DNA of 64,000 nt from Magnetovibrio sp. (GCA_026196495.1 JAPHSY010000020.1:62001-126000); one strand, 5' to 3'; counted from the first letter of the stretch, positions 52,357 to 62,060 are shown. Notes: generated by a model not told the origin, from the letters alone. Made by a program: numbers and translations.

Positions 52357-53301
52357 ATGACTGCCACACAACCGCAAACAGACCACGTCAACAGCCCGTT
52401 TGATCTCGCCAACACCGAAATGTATGAAGCATGGTGTCAGAGCAAGTTAAAAGATTACCCAACCTCTTTGGCCGATTTGGTGGTGACCATCAAGGACCCC
52501 CGTAAATTGACCAATGAAGAGCGTGAAGAACTTCTCAAGCGCGTGCAAAAAGCCAATATGGCCGTTTATGTCGCCGACACTGGAACCGATCCGGACCGTG
52601 ATATCCCGCTAAAGCTGGCATCGCAAATGGGTATCTTTGGATTGGATCACAATTGGCTTGCCGATGATGATGGCCTGACGTCGTTGACGGTTGTTGATGA
52701 AGGTGCGCGCCGCAACTTCATTCCATATTCCAACCGCACCATCAAATGGCACACCGATGGTTATTACAACACCGCCGACAAACAGATCCAAAGCCTCAAC
52801 CTACACTGTGTTTGCCCTTCTGCAACGGGTGGTGAAAACCAGTTGATGGACCATGAAATTGCTTACATGGAACTGCGCAACAAAAACCCGGAATACATTC
52901 GCGCCCTGATGGCACCCGATGCCATGACCATTCCCGCCCGTATTGATGACGGTGGCACCACCGTGCGCGCTGAAGAAGCCGGTCCGGTTTTTTCCATTTG
53001 TCCCAAAACTGGCAACTTGCACATGCGCTACACCATTCGCGAACACAATGTGATTTGGAAAGATGACGCCATCACCCTAGAGGCCGTTCAATATCTTGAA
53101 GACCTGCTCAATGGTGACAGCCCTTATATCTTCCGTGGCCGTTTGGAACCGGGCATGGGTTTGGTCAGCACCAACGTTATTCACGATCGTGCGGGTTTTG
53201 AAGATGATGAGACCCACACACGTCTGCTGTACCGCGCACGTTATTATGACCGTATTGCAGGCACCGATGTTTTGGATGTGTATCCAGAACTCAGCCAGTA
53301 A
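52357..53301 (+). CDS. TauD/TfdA-family Fe(II)/2-oxoglutarate-type dioxygenase
   Basis: 314 residues from the ATG at 52357 (MTATQPQTDHVNSPFDL). The metal-binding HxD is in IKWHTDGYYNTADKQ, and the distal His is in LVSTNVIHDRAGFEDDETHTRLLYRARYYDR. The 2-oxoglutarate-binding Arg is likely in LLYRARYYDR. The family acts on sulfonates, halogenated acids and other small molecules, but the substrate cannot be read from sequence. It stands alone, with terminators on both sides. Confidence 0.88.
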   Translation: MTATQPQTDHVNSPFDLANTEMYEAWCQSKLKDYPTSLADLVVTIKDPRKLTNEEREELLKRVQKANMAVYVADTGTDPDRDIPLKLASQMGIFGLDHNWLADDDGLTSLTVVDEGARRNFIPYSNRTIKWHTDGYYNTADKQIQSLNLHCVCPSATGGENQLMDHEIAYMELRNKNPEYIRALMAPDAMTIPARIDDGGTTVRAEEAGPVFSICPKTGNLHMRYTIREHNVIWKDDAITLEAVQYLEDLLNGDSPYIFRGRLEPGMGLVSTNVIHDRAGFEDDETHTRLLYRARYYDRIAGTDVLDVYPELSQ

Positions 53302-53305
53302 AATT

Positions 53306-53349
53306 ATGGCCCGGATAGGCCCTCCCTCATCCGGGCCATCCTCTTTTTT
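53306..53349 (+). terminator. Terminator after the TauD-like gene
   Basis: Perfect 11-bp stem ATGGCCCGGAT/ATCCGGGCCAT with a 12-base loop and T-run. Confidence 0.88.
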
Positions 53350-53422
53350 AAGAGGGTGTTCAAAAGTATGAATTGCTGACTTGAAGGATGCGCATCAGAG
53401 CCCAGGGTGCTAAGTTCGATTT

Positions 53423-53968
53423 ATGACTGAGAATATCACCAAGGCTCAATACGACGAACTGTCGCGACAGATTGTGCAGCTCTATGAATATATGGAGCGC
53501 ATCAAGTCTGAAATTGCCACAGTGAAGCATCCCAACGCCCCTGTTGATCACTTCAACAAGGCTGCAGATCAGCTTGATGCCATCGTTCAAGCAACAGAGG
53601 ACGCCACCAACACCATTATGGAGGCAACCGAATCCACCTCAGACATTATCGAGAAGCTGAAGGGCAAAATCCTTGTGGATGAGGTATCCGCAGATTTTGA
53701 CCAAGTGATTGAGAATTCCAACAAAGTCTTTGAAGCCTGTACGTTCCAAGACATCACGGGGCAGCGTATTGGCAAAATCGTCAAGACCATGAATTTGTTG
53801 GAAGGCACGCTCAGCTCACTGGTGGTGATTATCGGTAAAGATTCCATAGCCGCGTTGCCCGTCCATGAAGAAGATAAAATGGTCAGTGGTGGCGTGACCA
53901 TGGATGGCCCTGCACTTGACGGGGAAGAAAGTGTCAGCCAAGCTGATATTGATGCCCTCTTTGATTAG
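53423..53968 (+). CDS. cheZ: CheZ-family chemotaxis phosphatase
   Basis: CheZ dephosphorylates CheY-P. 181 residues, mostly a long helical hairpin (ITKAQYDELSRQIVQLYEYMERIKSEI; TEDATNTIMEATESTSDIIEKLK). The catalytic segment is ENSNKVFEACTFQDITGQRIGKIVKTM, where the Asp and Gln of the DxxxQ pattern match the E. coli CheZ catalytic pair. The C-terminal tail SVSQADIDALFD looks like a CheY-binding peptide, similar to the FliM N-terminal motif (LSQxEIDALL). No other che genes are nearby. CheZ is patchy in Alphaproteobacteria. Confidence 0.92.
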   Translation: MTENITKAQYDELSRQIVQLYEYMERIKSEIATVKHPNAPVDHFNKAADQLDAIVQATEDATNTIMEATESTSDIIEKLKGKILVDEVSADFDQVIENSNKVFEACTFQDITGQRIGKIVKTMNLLEGTLSSLVVIIGKDSIAALPVHEEDKMVSGGVTMDGPALDGEESVSQADIDALFD

Positions 53969-54306
53969 TTTTTGTTGGGTTTGAAACTGGGGCGGTAGGT
54001 TTGACCGCCACTAAGCTGGTTATAGCCCAGTAGCCTCATATTCAGGCGCATTTGGCTATAAACCAGTTCCCATGACGGCTTTGCCTGAAGATCAAGCTGC
54101 GCTTCAAAATAGTACAATTCATCCATCAACATCTTGCGATGCTGTTCATCGGTCTTGATCGTTTTTACGGTCTCCATCATTTCATCAAAGGCTTTGTGCA
54201 TTTCGCGGTTACGTCGTGGGGCAGAGACATTATAGCCGCTGAAACGTGGCGCACGTTTGCCCCACAGCAATCGCAAAGTGAGTTCGAATATTTTGCTGGG
54301 TTTCAT
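53965..54306 (-). CDS. Hypothetical protein
   Basis: 113 residues from the ATG at 54306 (MKPSKIFELTLRLLWGKRAPRFSGYN), with AAGGA upstream. Mostly helical, Met/Arg/Lys-rich (EMHKAFDEMMETVKTIKTDEQHRKMLMDELYYFEAQLDLQAKPSWELVYSQMRLNMRLLG). No signal peptide or cysteine. Its end overlaps the CheZ stop by 4 bases. I do not recognise the family. Confidence 0.6.
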   Translation of the reverse strand: MKPSKIFELTLRLLWGKRAPRFSGYNVSAPRRNREMHKAFDEMMETVKTIKTDEQHRKMLMDELYYFEAQLDLQAKPSWELVYSQMRLNMRLLGYNQLSGGQTYRPSFKPNKN

Positions 54307-54328
54307 GGCAGTTTCCTTGGAGCTTTCC

Positions 54329-55258
54329 TTAATTACGCTTAACGCGCAGACCGCCCATCCGCCCACGCAGATATGTCGCCAGCGCAGCGATATCGAGGTC
54401 GCGCCGAAATGATTTGCGCCAAACCAATGAAATGGTGCGTGGTGCCCCGTCGGTTTTGAGGGGGCGTAACACCAAGGCTTTGGTGTTGATCATGCCGGAC
54501 CCCAAAGCGATGTCTGGCAAAAAAGTAATGCCCAATCCATTGGCGACCATTTCCGCCAGAGTATAAAGGTTTGAGGCTTCAAACTGGTCGGGGTGATGGA
54601 ATGTGGGCAGGGCACATGCGGCCAAGGCATGATCACGCAGGCAATGACCGTCTTCCAACATCAGCAATTCATCAGTTGGCAGGTCCTCTGGCTTCAATTC
54701 GGCCTTATGCGACAATGGATGCTTTTTGGGCAAAGCCACCCAAAATGGATCTTTGCCCAATGCCATTGAGTTGAAGTTTTTGATGTCATATGGCCTGGCG
54801 ATGATGGCCGCTTCCAAATCACCACGATTGAGTTGGTCCAAGACGTCTGCGGTTTGTGCTTCTTTCAAATAAAGCTTCAAGTCTGGATAGGCTTTTCGCA
54901 GGCCCGCCAAAACGCGCGGCAATACAAACGGCCCGATAGTGGGGATGACACCTAAGCGCATGCGCCCACTCAATGGATTGCTGGCCGCAGTTGCTGTTTC
55001 GGCAATGTCGCGGGCACCTTCTAAGACCATGCGGGCTTTATCGGCGATCTCAAGGCCCAGCGGGGTGGGTTGTACTTTGCGTCGTGTGCGTTCCACCAGT
55101 TCGGCCTGGAGCAAGTTTTCCAGTTCCTGGAGGCCTGCGCTCAGTGTTGATTGTGTCACATGACAACGTTCGGCGGCATGGCCGAAGTGGCACAGATCCA
55201 CGACCGCAACCAAGTATTCAAGTTGGCGCATGCTGGGCAGGTACACGGCTATCTCCAT
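54329..55258 (-). CDS. oxyR: OxyR-type LysR regulator
   Basis: LysR transcription factor. DNA-binding HTH near the start (MRQLEYLVAVVDLCHFGHAAERCHVTQSTLSAGLQELE). The redox-sensing cysteines are in LEDGHCLRDHALAAC (about residues 206 and 215), separated by 8 residues as in E. coli OxyR (Cys199/Cys208). It is divergent from the rubrerythrin operon at 55368, with an OxyR-geometry site (55261-55297) between the two. ATG at 55258 used; 55231 is an alternative. Confidence 0.92.
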   Translation of the reverse strand: MEIAVYLPSMRQLEYLVAVVDLCHFGHAAERCHVTQSTLSAGLQELENLLQAELVERTRRKVQPTPLGLEIADKARMVLEGARDIAETATAASNPLSGRMRLGVIPTIGPFVLPRVLAGLRKAYPDLKLYLKEAQTADVLDQLNRGDLEAAIIARPYDIKNFNSMALGKDPFWVALPKKHPLSHKAELKPEDLPTDELLMLEDGHCLRDHALAACALPTFHHPDQFEASNLYTLAEMVANGLGITFLPDIALGSGMINTKALVLRPLKTDGAPRTISLVWRKSFRRDLDIAALATYLRGRMGGLRVKRN

Positions 55259-55260
55259 TA

Positions 55261-55297
55261 ATCGATTAAATCGATAACTGAATATATTTTAATCAAT
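55261..55297. promoter_or_regulatory. Predicted OxyR binding site
   Basis: The array ATCG-N7-CGAT-N7-TATA-N7-CAAT lies between oxyR and the rubrerythrin gene. The first half (55261-55275) is a perfect palindrome; the second (55283-55297) is looser. Spacing equals that of OxyR sites (four half-sites of ATAG-N7-CTAT type). Confidence 0.5.
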
Positions 55298-55367
55298 TGG
55301 AGCGATATGTCTAGCTTTGCTAAATTCTTTTTCAACGAAGACACAACATCGCACCGGAGATTTAAAA

Positions 55368-55865
55368 ATGAGCCCTAATGAAACCAAGTCCGTCACCATT
55401 GAAAACCTCGAAGCCGCCTTTGCTGGCGAGTCCATGGCCAACCGCAAGTATCTTTACTTCGCCCGCCGTTGTCGTGCACTTGGCCATGATGATGTAGCCA
55501 AGGTTTTCGAAGCCACCGCCGAACAAGAAACGGCCCATGCTTTTGGTCATTTGGAACTGTTGTACCCGTCCAAAGACCTTTCTGTTGAACGTATGCTGGA
55601 ATTGGCGGTCGAAGGTGAGACCTACGAATACACCGAAATGTATCCAAAATTCCGCCACCTGGCCCAACAAGAAGGCCATGACGCAGCGGTCAAAGAAATG
55701 GATGAGCAAATTGAAGAAAGCCGTGAACACGCTGAAATGTTCCAGGCTGTCTTGGAAAAAGCCGCCAAGCGTTTTGATGCGCTGAGCCGTGTCGAAGAAC
55801 GTCATGCGGGTCATTACCAAGATGCATTAGACAAAGTTCGCGCCAAGTCAAACGCGGCTGAATAA
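55368..55865 (+). CDS. Rubrerythrin (diiron domain only)
   Basis: Peroxide-scavenging diiron protein. 165 residues from the ATG at 55368, with CCGGAGA upstream. The four-helix diiron ligands are in LEAAFAGESMANRKYLYFA, TAEQETAHAFGHLELL, EGETYEYTEMYPKFRHLA and EESREHAEMF, each with the Glu/His of the ferritin-like fold. The C-terminal rubredoxin domain of classical rubrerythrin is absent, but a separate rubredoxin gene follows 48 bases later, so the two may work together. Third in a divergent OxyR-controlled module. Confidence 0.93.
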   Translation: MSPNETKSVTIENLEAAFAGESMANRKYLYFARRCRALGHDDVAKVFEATAEQETAHAFGHLELLYPSKDLSVERMLELAVEGETYEYTEMYPKFRHLAQQEGHDAAVKEMDEQIEESREHAEMFQAVLEKAAKRFDALSRVEERHAGHYQDALDKVRAKSNAAE

Positions 55866-55913
55866 TTGGTCTCTCACCAACACAAATACGCTTCATACAA
55901 AGGAACTAAAATT

Positions 55914-56090
55914 ATGGAAAACCAACAATATATCTGCGTTGTCTGCAACTTCATCTATGACCCGGCCGTCGGCATGCCCGAAGACGGTATCCCTGCTGGA
56001 ACAGCCTTTGCCGATATTCCCGATGATTGGGAGTGCCCCGATTGTGGCGTCAGCAAAGCTGATTTTGAAGTCTACGCCGAAGCGGCTTAA
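55914..56090 (+). CDS. Rubredoxin
   Basis: 58 residues. The four cysteines are in [12 protein letters not shown] (CxxC) and [14 protein letters not shown] (CxxC), binding one Fe. ATG 55914 follows AAAGGAACT. It probably passes electrons from the reductase encoded next to rubrerythrin. Short but of normal length for the family. Confidence 0.96.
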   Translation: MENQQYICVVCNFIYDPAVGMPEDGIPAGTAFADIPDDWECPDCGVSKADFEVYAEAA

Positions 56091-56146
56091 GCCCGCGACA
56101 AGTCTCAGATTACAGACCAAAAACGATTTGAGGGAAGGAAACGATC

Positions 56147-57313
56147 ATGACCAACGCATCCAACAAAACCGACATTTTAATCGTCGGGTCTGGCATGGCC
56201 GGGATGACATTAGTCCGAGAAGTGCGCAAGCTGGACAAAGATGTGACGGTCCACATGATCACCGCCGATGATGGTGCCCAGTATTCCAAGCCGATGATCT
56301 CCAATGCCTTTGCCCAAGGCAAAGGTGCGGATGATTTGGTGCAAAAGGATGCCGATACCTTCGCGGCGGAGTTTTCCGTCACAATGTGGACGCACACAGA
56401 TGTGTTTGCCATCAATCGCAGCTCTAAATCGGTTCTCATCAACACCCTCAATGGCCGTGATGTGATTGAGTATGGTCAGTTGGTCCTTGCTGTTGGCGCA
56501 TCCCCCCGGCCTTTTACTCCCGAAGGTTATGGGCCCATCCCCCTGCCCAGCGTCAACAGCTTGGACGATTACCGCCATTGGCGGGGAGAATTTGCCCCCG
56601 GTGAACGCATCTTAATTGTCGGTGCGGGTTTGATTGGGGTGGAATTTTCCAATGACCTTGTTAATGCCGGGTTTGGCGTTGATGTGGTTGATATCGCCTC
56701 ACAACCCTTGGGTCGTTTGTTGCCCAACGAATTGGGGCAATTGCTTCAAGAACGGTTAGAGCAAGCGGGTGTGAGCTTCCATTTGGGTCGCACAATTGAA
56801 CGAATGAGTGTGAATGAAGCGGTTTTGGACAATGGTTTAAAGGTTTCCTATGACCATGCGTTGAGTGCCATTGGTTTGGTTCCCAACACCAAATTGGCCC
56901 AAGAATGCGGGCTCAAAGTGGATCAAGGAATTTTGGTCGATCCGTTTCTCATGACATCGGACCCCCATATTTATGCCCTGGGTGATTGTGCCCAAACCCA
57001 AGCCGGGGTGTTGCCTTATGTCCAGCCGTTGATGATTGAGGCCCGGGCCTTGGCCAAAACTTTGGTTGATGATCCCACCCAGGTTGAATTGCCGGCCTTG
57101 CCTGTCGCGGTGAAAACGCCAGCATTGCCTACGGTGGTTTGCCCTCCCGCGCCTGGAGCCAAAGGAAAATGGGCTATTGAAGGTGTTGGTTTGGATCGCC
57201 GTGCGGTATTTGTTGCTGAAAACGGGCATAGTCTTGGCTTTGTCCTTACAGGGGCAGAAACCAAGCAACGTATGAGCTTAAGTCGCGAAATGCCTGCACT
57301 TTTGGCAGCTTAG
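56147..57313 (+). CDS. Rubredoxin-NAD(P)+ reductase (FAD-dependent)
   Basis: 388 residues, flavoprotein that reduces rubredoxin. FAD-binding motif DILIVGSGMAGMTLVREVRKL at the start, NAD(P)-binding motif ERILIVGAGLIGVEFSNDLVNAGF at about residue 155, and the third FAD motif DPHIYALGDCAQTQ. The C-terminal domain is of the rubredoxin-reductase/NorW type. Together with rubrerythrin and rubredoxin it forms a complete NADH-to-peroxide electron chain. Confidence 0.92.
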   Translation: MTNASNKTDILIVGSGMAGMTLVREVRKLDKDVTVHMITADDGAQYSKPMISNAFAQGKGADDLVQKDADTFAAEFSVTMWTHTDVFAINRSSKSVLINTLNGRDVIEYGQLVLAVGASPRPFTPEGYGPIPLPSVNSLDDYRHWRGEFAPGERILIVGAGLIGVEFSNDLVNAGFGVDVVDIASQPLGRLLPNELGQLLQERLEQAGVSFHLGRTIERMSVNEAVLDNGLKVSYDHALSAIGLVPNTKLAQECGLKVDQGILVDPFLMTSDPHIYALGDCAQTQAGVLPYVQPLMIEARALAKTLVDDPTQVELPALPVAVKTPALPTVVCPPAPGAKGKWAIEGVGLDRRAVFVAENGHSLGFVLTGAETKQRMSLSREMPALLAA

Positions 57314-57590
57314 ATTACACAATACATTTTCCCTGAACGGCTTTGCGCCTCTCTCCCCCTCCCTGTAGCGCACCGTTCAACTGCCCCTCTTTCCCGCTCC
57401 TTGGGGAAGGGGGGCTTAATCTTTGTCTGAGGGCCCCGGTTTTCTTAGGGTTTTGAGGGGAAAGAGATGTCATTTGGTCCTTGCAATGGGGGCAAAGCTT
57501 GGGTATAACCCGCTCTTCCGTGCGAAATGGTGCGGAAATGAAGACGGGTGACATGGCAGGGCATGCCTGGATCACCTATGAATGCTAACC
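57314..57590. other. Intergenic leader of the rpmI operon
   Basis: C- and G-rich segments around 57375-57415 can form strong secondary structure, but no gene is seen. The rpmI promoter lies in the right half (57481-57509), and the leader hairpin follows at 57591. Confidence 0.5.
57481..57509 (+). promoter_or_regulatory. Promoter of the rpmI-rplT operon
   Basis: TTGCAA (57481-57486), a 17-base spacer and TATAAC (57504-57509). Confidence 0.5.
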
Positions 57591-57617
57591 GAGTACACCC
57601 CCTTCGGCCGTGTGCTC
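57591..57617 (+). promoter_or_regulatory. Leader hairpin before rpmI
   Basis: GAGTACAC pairs with GTGTGCTC (one T-G pair) around an 11-base loop and ends shortly before the ribosome site AAGGA. Leaders of this operon are bound by ribosomal protein L20 in other bacteria; whether this hairpin does so is unknown. Confidence 0.4.
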
Positions 57618-57637
57618 ACAGACTAAGGAAAAGCAAA

Positions 57638-57838
57638 ATGCCCAAGCTGAAGACGAAATCCGGCGCGAAGAAGCGCTTCCGTCTCACCGGTACCGGCAAA
57701 GTCCGTTCCGGTGCCGCCTGCACCCAACACATGTTGCGCCGCCGCTCTCAAAAGATGAAGCGTAAGGCCCGTGGCACCATGATCTTGTGCCCACAGGATG
57801 CCCGCATTGTGTTGAGCTACTTGCCGTACGCGAAATAA
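57638..57838 (+). CDS. rpmI: 50S ribosomal protein L35
   Basis: 66 residues, typical L35 (PKLKTKSGAKKRFRLTGTGKV, then HMLRRRSQKMKRKARGT). ATG 57638 with AAGGAAA upstream; the frame extends backwards without conservation. rplT follows after 31 bases. Confidence 0.96.
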   Translation: MPKLKTKSGAKKRFRLTGTGKVRSGAACTQHMLRRRSQKMKRKARGTMILCPQDARIVLSYLPYAK

Positions 57839-57869
57839 GCGTCGCAGCGATTAAAGACGGAGAAAAAAT

Positions 57870-58229
57870 ATGTCTCGTGTAAAACGTGGTGTTACCAAAC
57901 ACGCCCGCCATCAAAAGGTCATGAAAGCTGCCAAAGGCTATCGTGGTCGTAACAAAAGCAACTTCACCACAGCGATTGAAAAGGTCGAAAAAGGCCTACA
58001 GTACGCTTATCGTGATCGTCGCACCAAAAAACGTGAATTCCGCAAATTGTGGATTCAACGTATCAACGCTGCGACGCGCTTGAACGGCATGAAGTATTCG
58101 ACCTTCATGAACGGCCTCACCAAAGCTGGTATCGAACTGGACCGTAAAGTTCTGGCCGACATCGCTGTTCGTGAGCCGGAAGCTTTTAAAAGCTTGGTAG
58201 ATCAGGCCCAGGCCGCTCTCGCCAAGTAA
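57870..58229 (+). CDS. rplT: 50S ribosomal protein L20
   Basis: 119 residues. Start [27 protein letters not shown], then [38 protein letters not shown], all conserved in L20. L20 also represses its own operon in other bacteria. A hairpin follows before pheS. Confidence 0.97.
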   Translation: MSRVKRGVTKHARHQKVMKAAKGYRGRNKSNFTTAIEKVEKGLQYAYRDRRTKKREFRKLWIQRINAATRLNGMKYSTFMNGLTKAGIELDRKVLADIAVREPEAFKSLVDQAQAALAK

Positions 58230-58264
58230 AACACCGGATCAAATTTGATCTGAGAGTTGTTCCG

Positions 58265-58300
58265 AGAGGGGCTGGCGCCTGCGCTAGCCCCTCTTGCTCG
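58265..58300 (+). promoter_or_regulatory. Strong hairpin between rplT and pheS (terminator or attenuator)
   Basis: A 14-bp stem with one G-T pair (58265-58278 with 58281-58294) and a very short loop is followed by a T-containing stretch (TGCTCGTTTTAG). The perfect palindrome GATCAAATTTGATC (58237-58250) lies just upstream. It is positioned to reduce read-through from rplT into pheS. Confidence 0.45.
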
Positions 58301-58328
58301 TTTTAGGCTTGTTTTAGGGGAATGTATC

Positions 58329-59405
58329 TTGTCCGATACGGAAACATTAAAAGCTGAACTTTTGGCCCAAGTTGAGGCTGCTGCTGATCTTCAGACGCTT
58401 GAGGATATCCGCGTTTCTGCGCTGGGTAAAAAAGGCGCCATCACCGCACAGATGAAAAACCTGGGTGGATTGGAGCCAGAAGAACGCAAAGCTGCGGGCC
58501 AAGCCTTGAATGCGCTGAAAGGCGAAGTCGCCAAAGCCATTGATGCAAAGAAGATTGGCTTGGAAGATGCCGCCTTGAACGCCAAGTTAGCGGATGAACG
58601 CATCGATGTAACGTTACCGACCCGCCCCGAAGACAATGGTTTTATCCATCCCATCAGCCAAACCATCGAAGAGGTTGTGGCGATTTTGGGTGAGATGGGC
58701 TTCGAAGTGGCTGAAGGCCCCGAAATTGAAGATGATTGGTACAACTTCACGGCCTTGAACATTCCAGATGATCACCCCGCACGCCAAGAACACGATACGT
58801 TCTATCTGCCGGGCGAGGGCGAAAAGGGCCGCAAAGTTCTGCGTACCCACACGTCACCTGTGCAAATTCGCACATTGTTGGACAGCAAGCCGCCTGTGCG
58901 CATCATCGCACCGGGGCGTACGTACCGCTGTGATTATGACGCCACGCACAGTCCGATGTTTCATCAGGTTGAAGGTCTCGTGGTTGATAAAACCACCCAC
59001 ATGGGCCACCTCAAGGGCTGCCTGATTGATTTCTGCCGTGCTTACTTTGGCGTGGATGATCTACCTGTGCGTTTTCGCCCCAGCTATTTCCCGTTCACTG
59101 AACCCAGCGCCGAAGTTGACATCGGTTGTTCACGTGCGGGCGGTGAATTTAAAATTGGCCACGGCGAAGATTGGCTGGAAATTCTGGGTTGTGGCATGGT
59201 CAATCCGAAGGTGTTGGAAAACTGCGGCATCGATTCCTCTGAGTATCAAGGCTTTGCCTTCGGTGTCGGTGTGGAACGCATCGCCATGTTGAAATACGGC
59301 ATCCCCGATCTACGCACGTTCTACGAATCTGATTTGCGCTGGTTGCGTCACTATGGATTTAGCGCCTTGGATGTCCCATCCATGGTGGGAGGGCTGAACT
59401 CATGA
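58329..59405 (+). CDS. pheS: Phenylalanyl-tRNA synthetase alpha subunit, TTG start
   Basis: 358 residues. TTG at 58329 ([19 protein letters not shown]) follows AGGGGA by about 7 bases; the only nearby ATG (58322) is out of frame. Helical N-terminus, then the class II catalytic core: [77 protein letters not shown] and the late [14 protein letters not shown]. Its stop overlaps the pheT start (ATGA). Confidence 0.95.
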   Translation: MSDTETLKAELLAQVEAAADLQTLEDIRVSALGKKGAITAQMKNLGGLEPEERKAAGQALNALKGEVAKAIDAKKIGLEDAALNAKLADERIDVTLPTRPEDNGFIHPISQTIEEVVAILGEMGFEVAEGPEIEDDWYNFTALNIPDDHPARQEHDTFYLPGEGEKGRKVLRTHTSPVQIRTLLDSKPPVRIIAPGRTYRCDYDATHSPMFHQVEGLVVDKTTHMGHLKGCLIDFCRAYFGVDDLPVRFRPSYFPFTEPSAEVDIGCSRAGGEFKIGHGEDWLEILGCGMVNPKVLENCGIDSSEYQGFAFGVGVERIAMLKYGIPDLRTFYESDLRWLRHYGFSALDVPSMVGGLNS

Positions 59406-61840
59406 AATTCACATTAAGCTGGCTCAAAGATCACCTCGACACCGATGCGACCTTGGAACAAGTATCTGAGCGCCTGACCATGTTAGGTTTGGAAGTTGAA
59501 GGCATCGAAGACCGTGCTGCGGGCTTGGAAGATTTTCTTGTAGGCGAAGTGCTGACGGCGGAAAAACACCCCGATGCGGACAAGTTGCAAGTTCTAACCG
59601 TGAGCAACGGTACAGACACCATGCAGGTGGTTTGCGGTGCGCCCAATGCACGCAAAGGCCTTAAAGGTGTGTTCGGTGGTGATGGCATGTATGTGCCTGG
59701 CATCGACTTCACCTTGAAACCGGCCAAAATTCGCGGTGTTGAATCCAACGGCATGATGTTGTCCGAACGCGAAATGGGCTTGTCTGATGAGCACACGGGC
59801 ATTGTTGAATTGGACAGTGATGCTGAAGTTGGCGCGCGTGCCGTCGACGTCATGGGCCTGAATGACCCCATCATCGAAATTGCCATCACGCCAAACCGGG
59901 GTGATTGCTTGGGCGTGCGTGGCATTGCCCGTGACTTGGCTGCATCTGGTCTGGGCACCTTGAAACCTGCGGGCATCAAAGCCATCGAAGGTGTGTTCGA
60001 CAGCCCCATCGATGTGAAGCTGGACTTCCCGGCTGGTGCAGAAGATGCGTGCTCACAGTTCGCGGGTCGCTTAATCCGCGGTGTGAAAAACGGGCCTTCG
60101 CCGAAATGGATGCAAGAACGTTTGTTGGCTATCGGTCTGCGTCCGATCTCGGCTTTGGTGGACATCACCAACTATTCGACCATGGATTTCGGTCGCCCAT
60201 TGCACGTGTTTGATGCCGATAAAGTTAAAGGCAACATCACCGCGCGTTTGGCGAAACAAGGCGAAAAACTGCTGGCGCTGGATGAAAAAGAATACGAACT
60301 CGACGACACCATGTGCGTTATCGCGGACGATGAAAAAGCTGAAGCCATTGCAGGTGTGATGGGTGGCCTGGAATCGGGCTGTACCGAAGACACGGTAAAC
60401 GTCTTCATCGAAAGTGCGATCTTTGATCCCGTACGTACGGCTGTGACCGGACGCAAGCTTAACCTGCAATCCGATGCGCGCTATCGCTTTGAACGCGGTA
60501 TCGACAATGACTTTGCTGTTGATGGTTGTGAAAATGCTACGCGCTTGATCATGGAATTATGTGGGGGCGAACCATCCAACACCATTGTTGCTGGCGATGG
60601 TCCAAAATGGCAGCGTTCTATCACCTTCCGCCCAAGTCGTGTCAAAGCATTGACGGGGGTCGAAGTGGCCGAAGATGAAATGGAACGCATTATTTCCGTA
60701 TTGGGCTTCGGTGTTGATAAGCTAGGTGCTGATACATGGGACGTTGCTGTTCCCGCGTGGCGTGGGGATATGGTTGATGAACCTTGTGTGGTGGAAGAAA
60801 TTATCCGTGTGAACGGCTATCACAACATTCCGCATGTTTCTATGGAACGTCTTGATCCGTTGCCGCATCCGTCCTTGAATCCGACCATGCGCAAACGCAG
60901 GGGTGTGCGTCGCACCCTTGCAGGTCGTGGATTGATTGAAGCGGTCACATATTCCTTCCTGCCCAGCGATCATGCAGAATTGTTTGCAGGGCCGAACGGT
61001 GTGCCCGATAGCATACGCTTGTCCAATCCAATCTCCACAGATTTGGATGTGATGCGTCCGAGCTTACTACCGAACCTGCTTGCCGCAGTGGGGCGAAACG
61101 ATGCCCATGGTCACCCTAACGGTAATTTGTTCGAAGTTGGCCCTCAGTTCGCGGGCGATGACCTCAAGGATCAATCCTTGGTGGCCGCAGGTGTGCGCGC
61201 CGGTCAAGCGGTTGATCGGAACTGGATGGGGACGGCACGCGCCGTTGATGCGTTTGATGCCAAAGCGGATGCTATTGCCGCCTTGGACGCTGCGGGGGCG
61301 CCGACAGCTAATCTTCAAGTATTCCCATCTGAAGACGCCAACACTCCTGGGGGGCCTGCTTGGTATCATCCTGGACGGTCCGGTACGTTGCGCCTGGGCC
61401 CTAAAACTATTTTGGCAAACTTTGGTGAAGTTCATCCAGGCACCCTGAAAAAGATGGGCGTCAAAGGCCCAGTTGTTGCCTTTGAAGTGTTCTTGGATAA
61501 CCTTCCCAAACAAAAAGAGAAGAAAAGCCAGGCCCGTCCTTTGGTTAAAATGTCAGCCTTCCAACCGGTTGAACGCGATTTTGCGTTCTTGGTGGATGCG
61601 GGCGTTGAGGCCGCGGCAATTATGCGCGCCGCAGCCAATGCCGACAAAAAACTGATCAGCGATGTGCGTTTGTTTGATGTTTACGAAGGCCAAGGTGTTG
61701 CCGACGGACAGAAATCAGTCGCAATCCAAGTTGTCTTGCAGCCCTATGAGCAAACATTGAAAGACGAAGATTTAGAAAAAGTTTCGCAAGGCGTTGTTGC
61801 CTCGGTGAACAAAGCCACGGGTGGTGAGCTTCGCGGCTAA
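59402..61840 (+). CDS. pheT: Phenylalanyl-tRNA synthetase beta subunit
   Basis: 812 residues. Order: N-terminal tRNA-binding-like (OB) domain about 40-150 ([21 protein letters not shown]), B3/B4 editing region, B5 and the catalytic-like core ([26 protein letters not shown]), and the C-terminal FDX-ACB anticodon-binding domain ([18 protein letters not shown]...[20 protein letters not shown]). Length is within normal range. A terminator follows at 61865. Confidence 0.97.
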   Translation: MKFTLSWLKDHLDTDATLEQVSERLTMLGLEVEGIEDRAAGLEDFLVGEVLTAEKHPDADKLQVLTVSNGTDTMQVVCGAPNARKGLKGVFGGDGMYVPGIDFTLKPAKIRGVESNGMMLSEREMGLSDEHTGIVELDSDAEVGARAVDVMGLNDPIIEIAITPNRGDCLGVRGIARDLAASGLGTLKPAGIKAIEGVFDSPIDVKLDFPAGAEDACSQFAGRLIRGVKNGPSPKWMQERLLAIGLRPISALVDITNYSTMDFGRPLHVFDADKVKGNITARLAKQGEKLLALDEKEYELDDTMCVIADDEKAEAIAGVMGGLESGCTEDTVNVFIESAIFDPVRTAVTGRKLNLQSDARYRFERGIDNDFAVDGCENATRLIMELCGGEPSNTIVAGDGPKWQRSITFRPSRVKALTGVEVAEDEMERIISVLGFGVDKLGADTWDVAVPAWRGDMVDEPCVVEEIIRVNGYHNIPHVSMERLDPLPHPSLNPTMRKRRGVRRTLAGRGLIEAVTYSFLPSDHAELFAGPNGVPDSIRLSNPISTDLDVMRPSLLPNLLAAVGRNDAHGHPNGNLFEVGPQFAGDDLKDQSLVAAGVRAGQAVDRNWMGTARAVDAFDAKADAIAALDAAGAPTANLQVFPSEDANTPGGPAWYHPGRSGTLRLGPKTILANFGEVHPGTLKKMGVKGPVVAFEVFLDNLPKQKEKKSQARPLVKMSAFQPVERDFAFLVDAGVEAAAIMRAAANADKKLISDVRLFDVYEGQGVADGQKSVAIQVVLQPYEQTLKDEDLEKVSQGVVASVNKATGGELRG

Positions 61841-61864
61841 AACATTCATGCAAAATACTTATTT

Positions 61865-61898
61865 AAGACCCTTGAGCATTGCTTAAGGGTCTTTTTTT
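61865..61898 (+). terminator. Terminator after pheT
   Basis: 13-bp stem with one G-T pair (61865-61877 and 61881-61893), 3-base loop, T-run. Confidence 0.85.
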
Positions 61899-62060
61899 AT
61901 GCAATCACAATAGACTAAGCCAAATTACGTATTCGGTTTGGATTGCATTAATGCTTGAAGTCTATATTTTCTAACCAATCTACATACATTGGGAAGTGTA
62001 GAGGTCACTCCCAAGAATTTATAAATAAATATTATCAAAGCGGCTTGCAAAAATGGGGCT

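Noticed and set aside
57315-57575. Minus-strand open frame between the rubredoxin reductase gene and rpmI
   Set aside because: It covers the rpmI promoter and C/G-rich leader, is Pro/Arg-rich without ribosome site, and looks like a chance frame.
61899-61948. Inverted repeat ATGCAATC / GATTGCAT with an inner CCAAA/TTTGG
   Set aside because: The arms are 34 bases apart with only a partly overlapping inner pair; it could be chance in an AT-rich stretch, so I did not list it as a feature.
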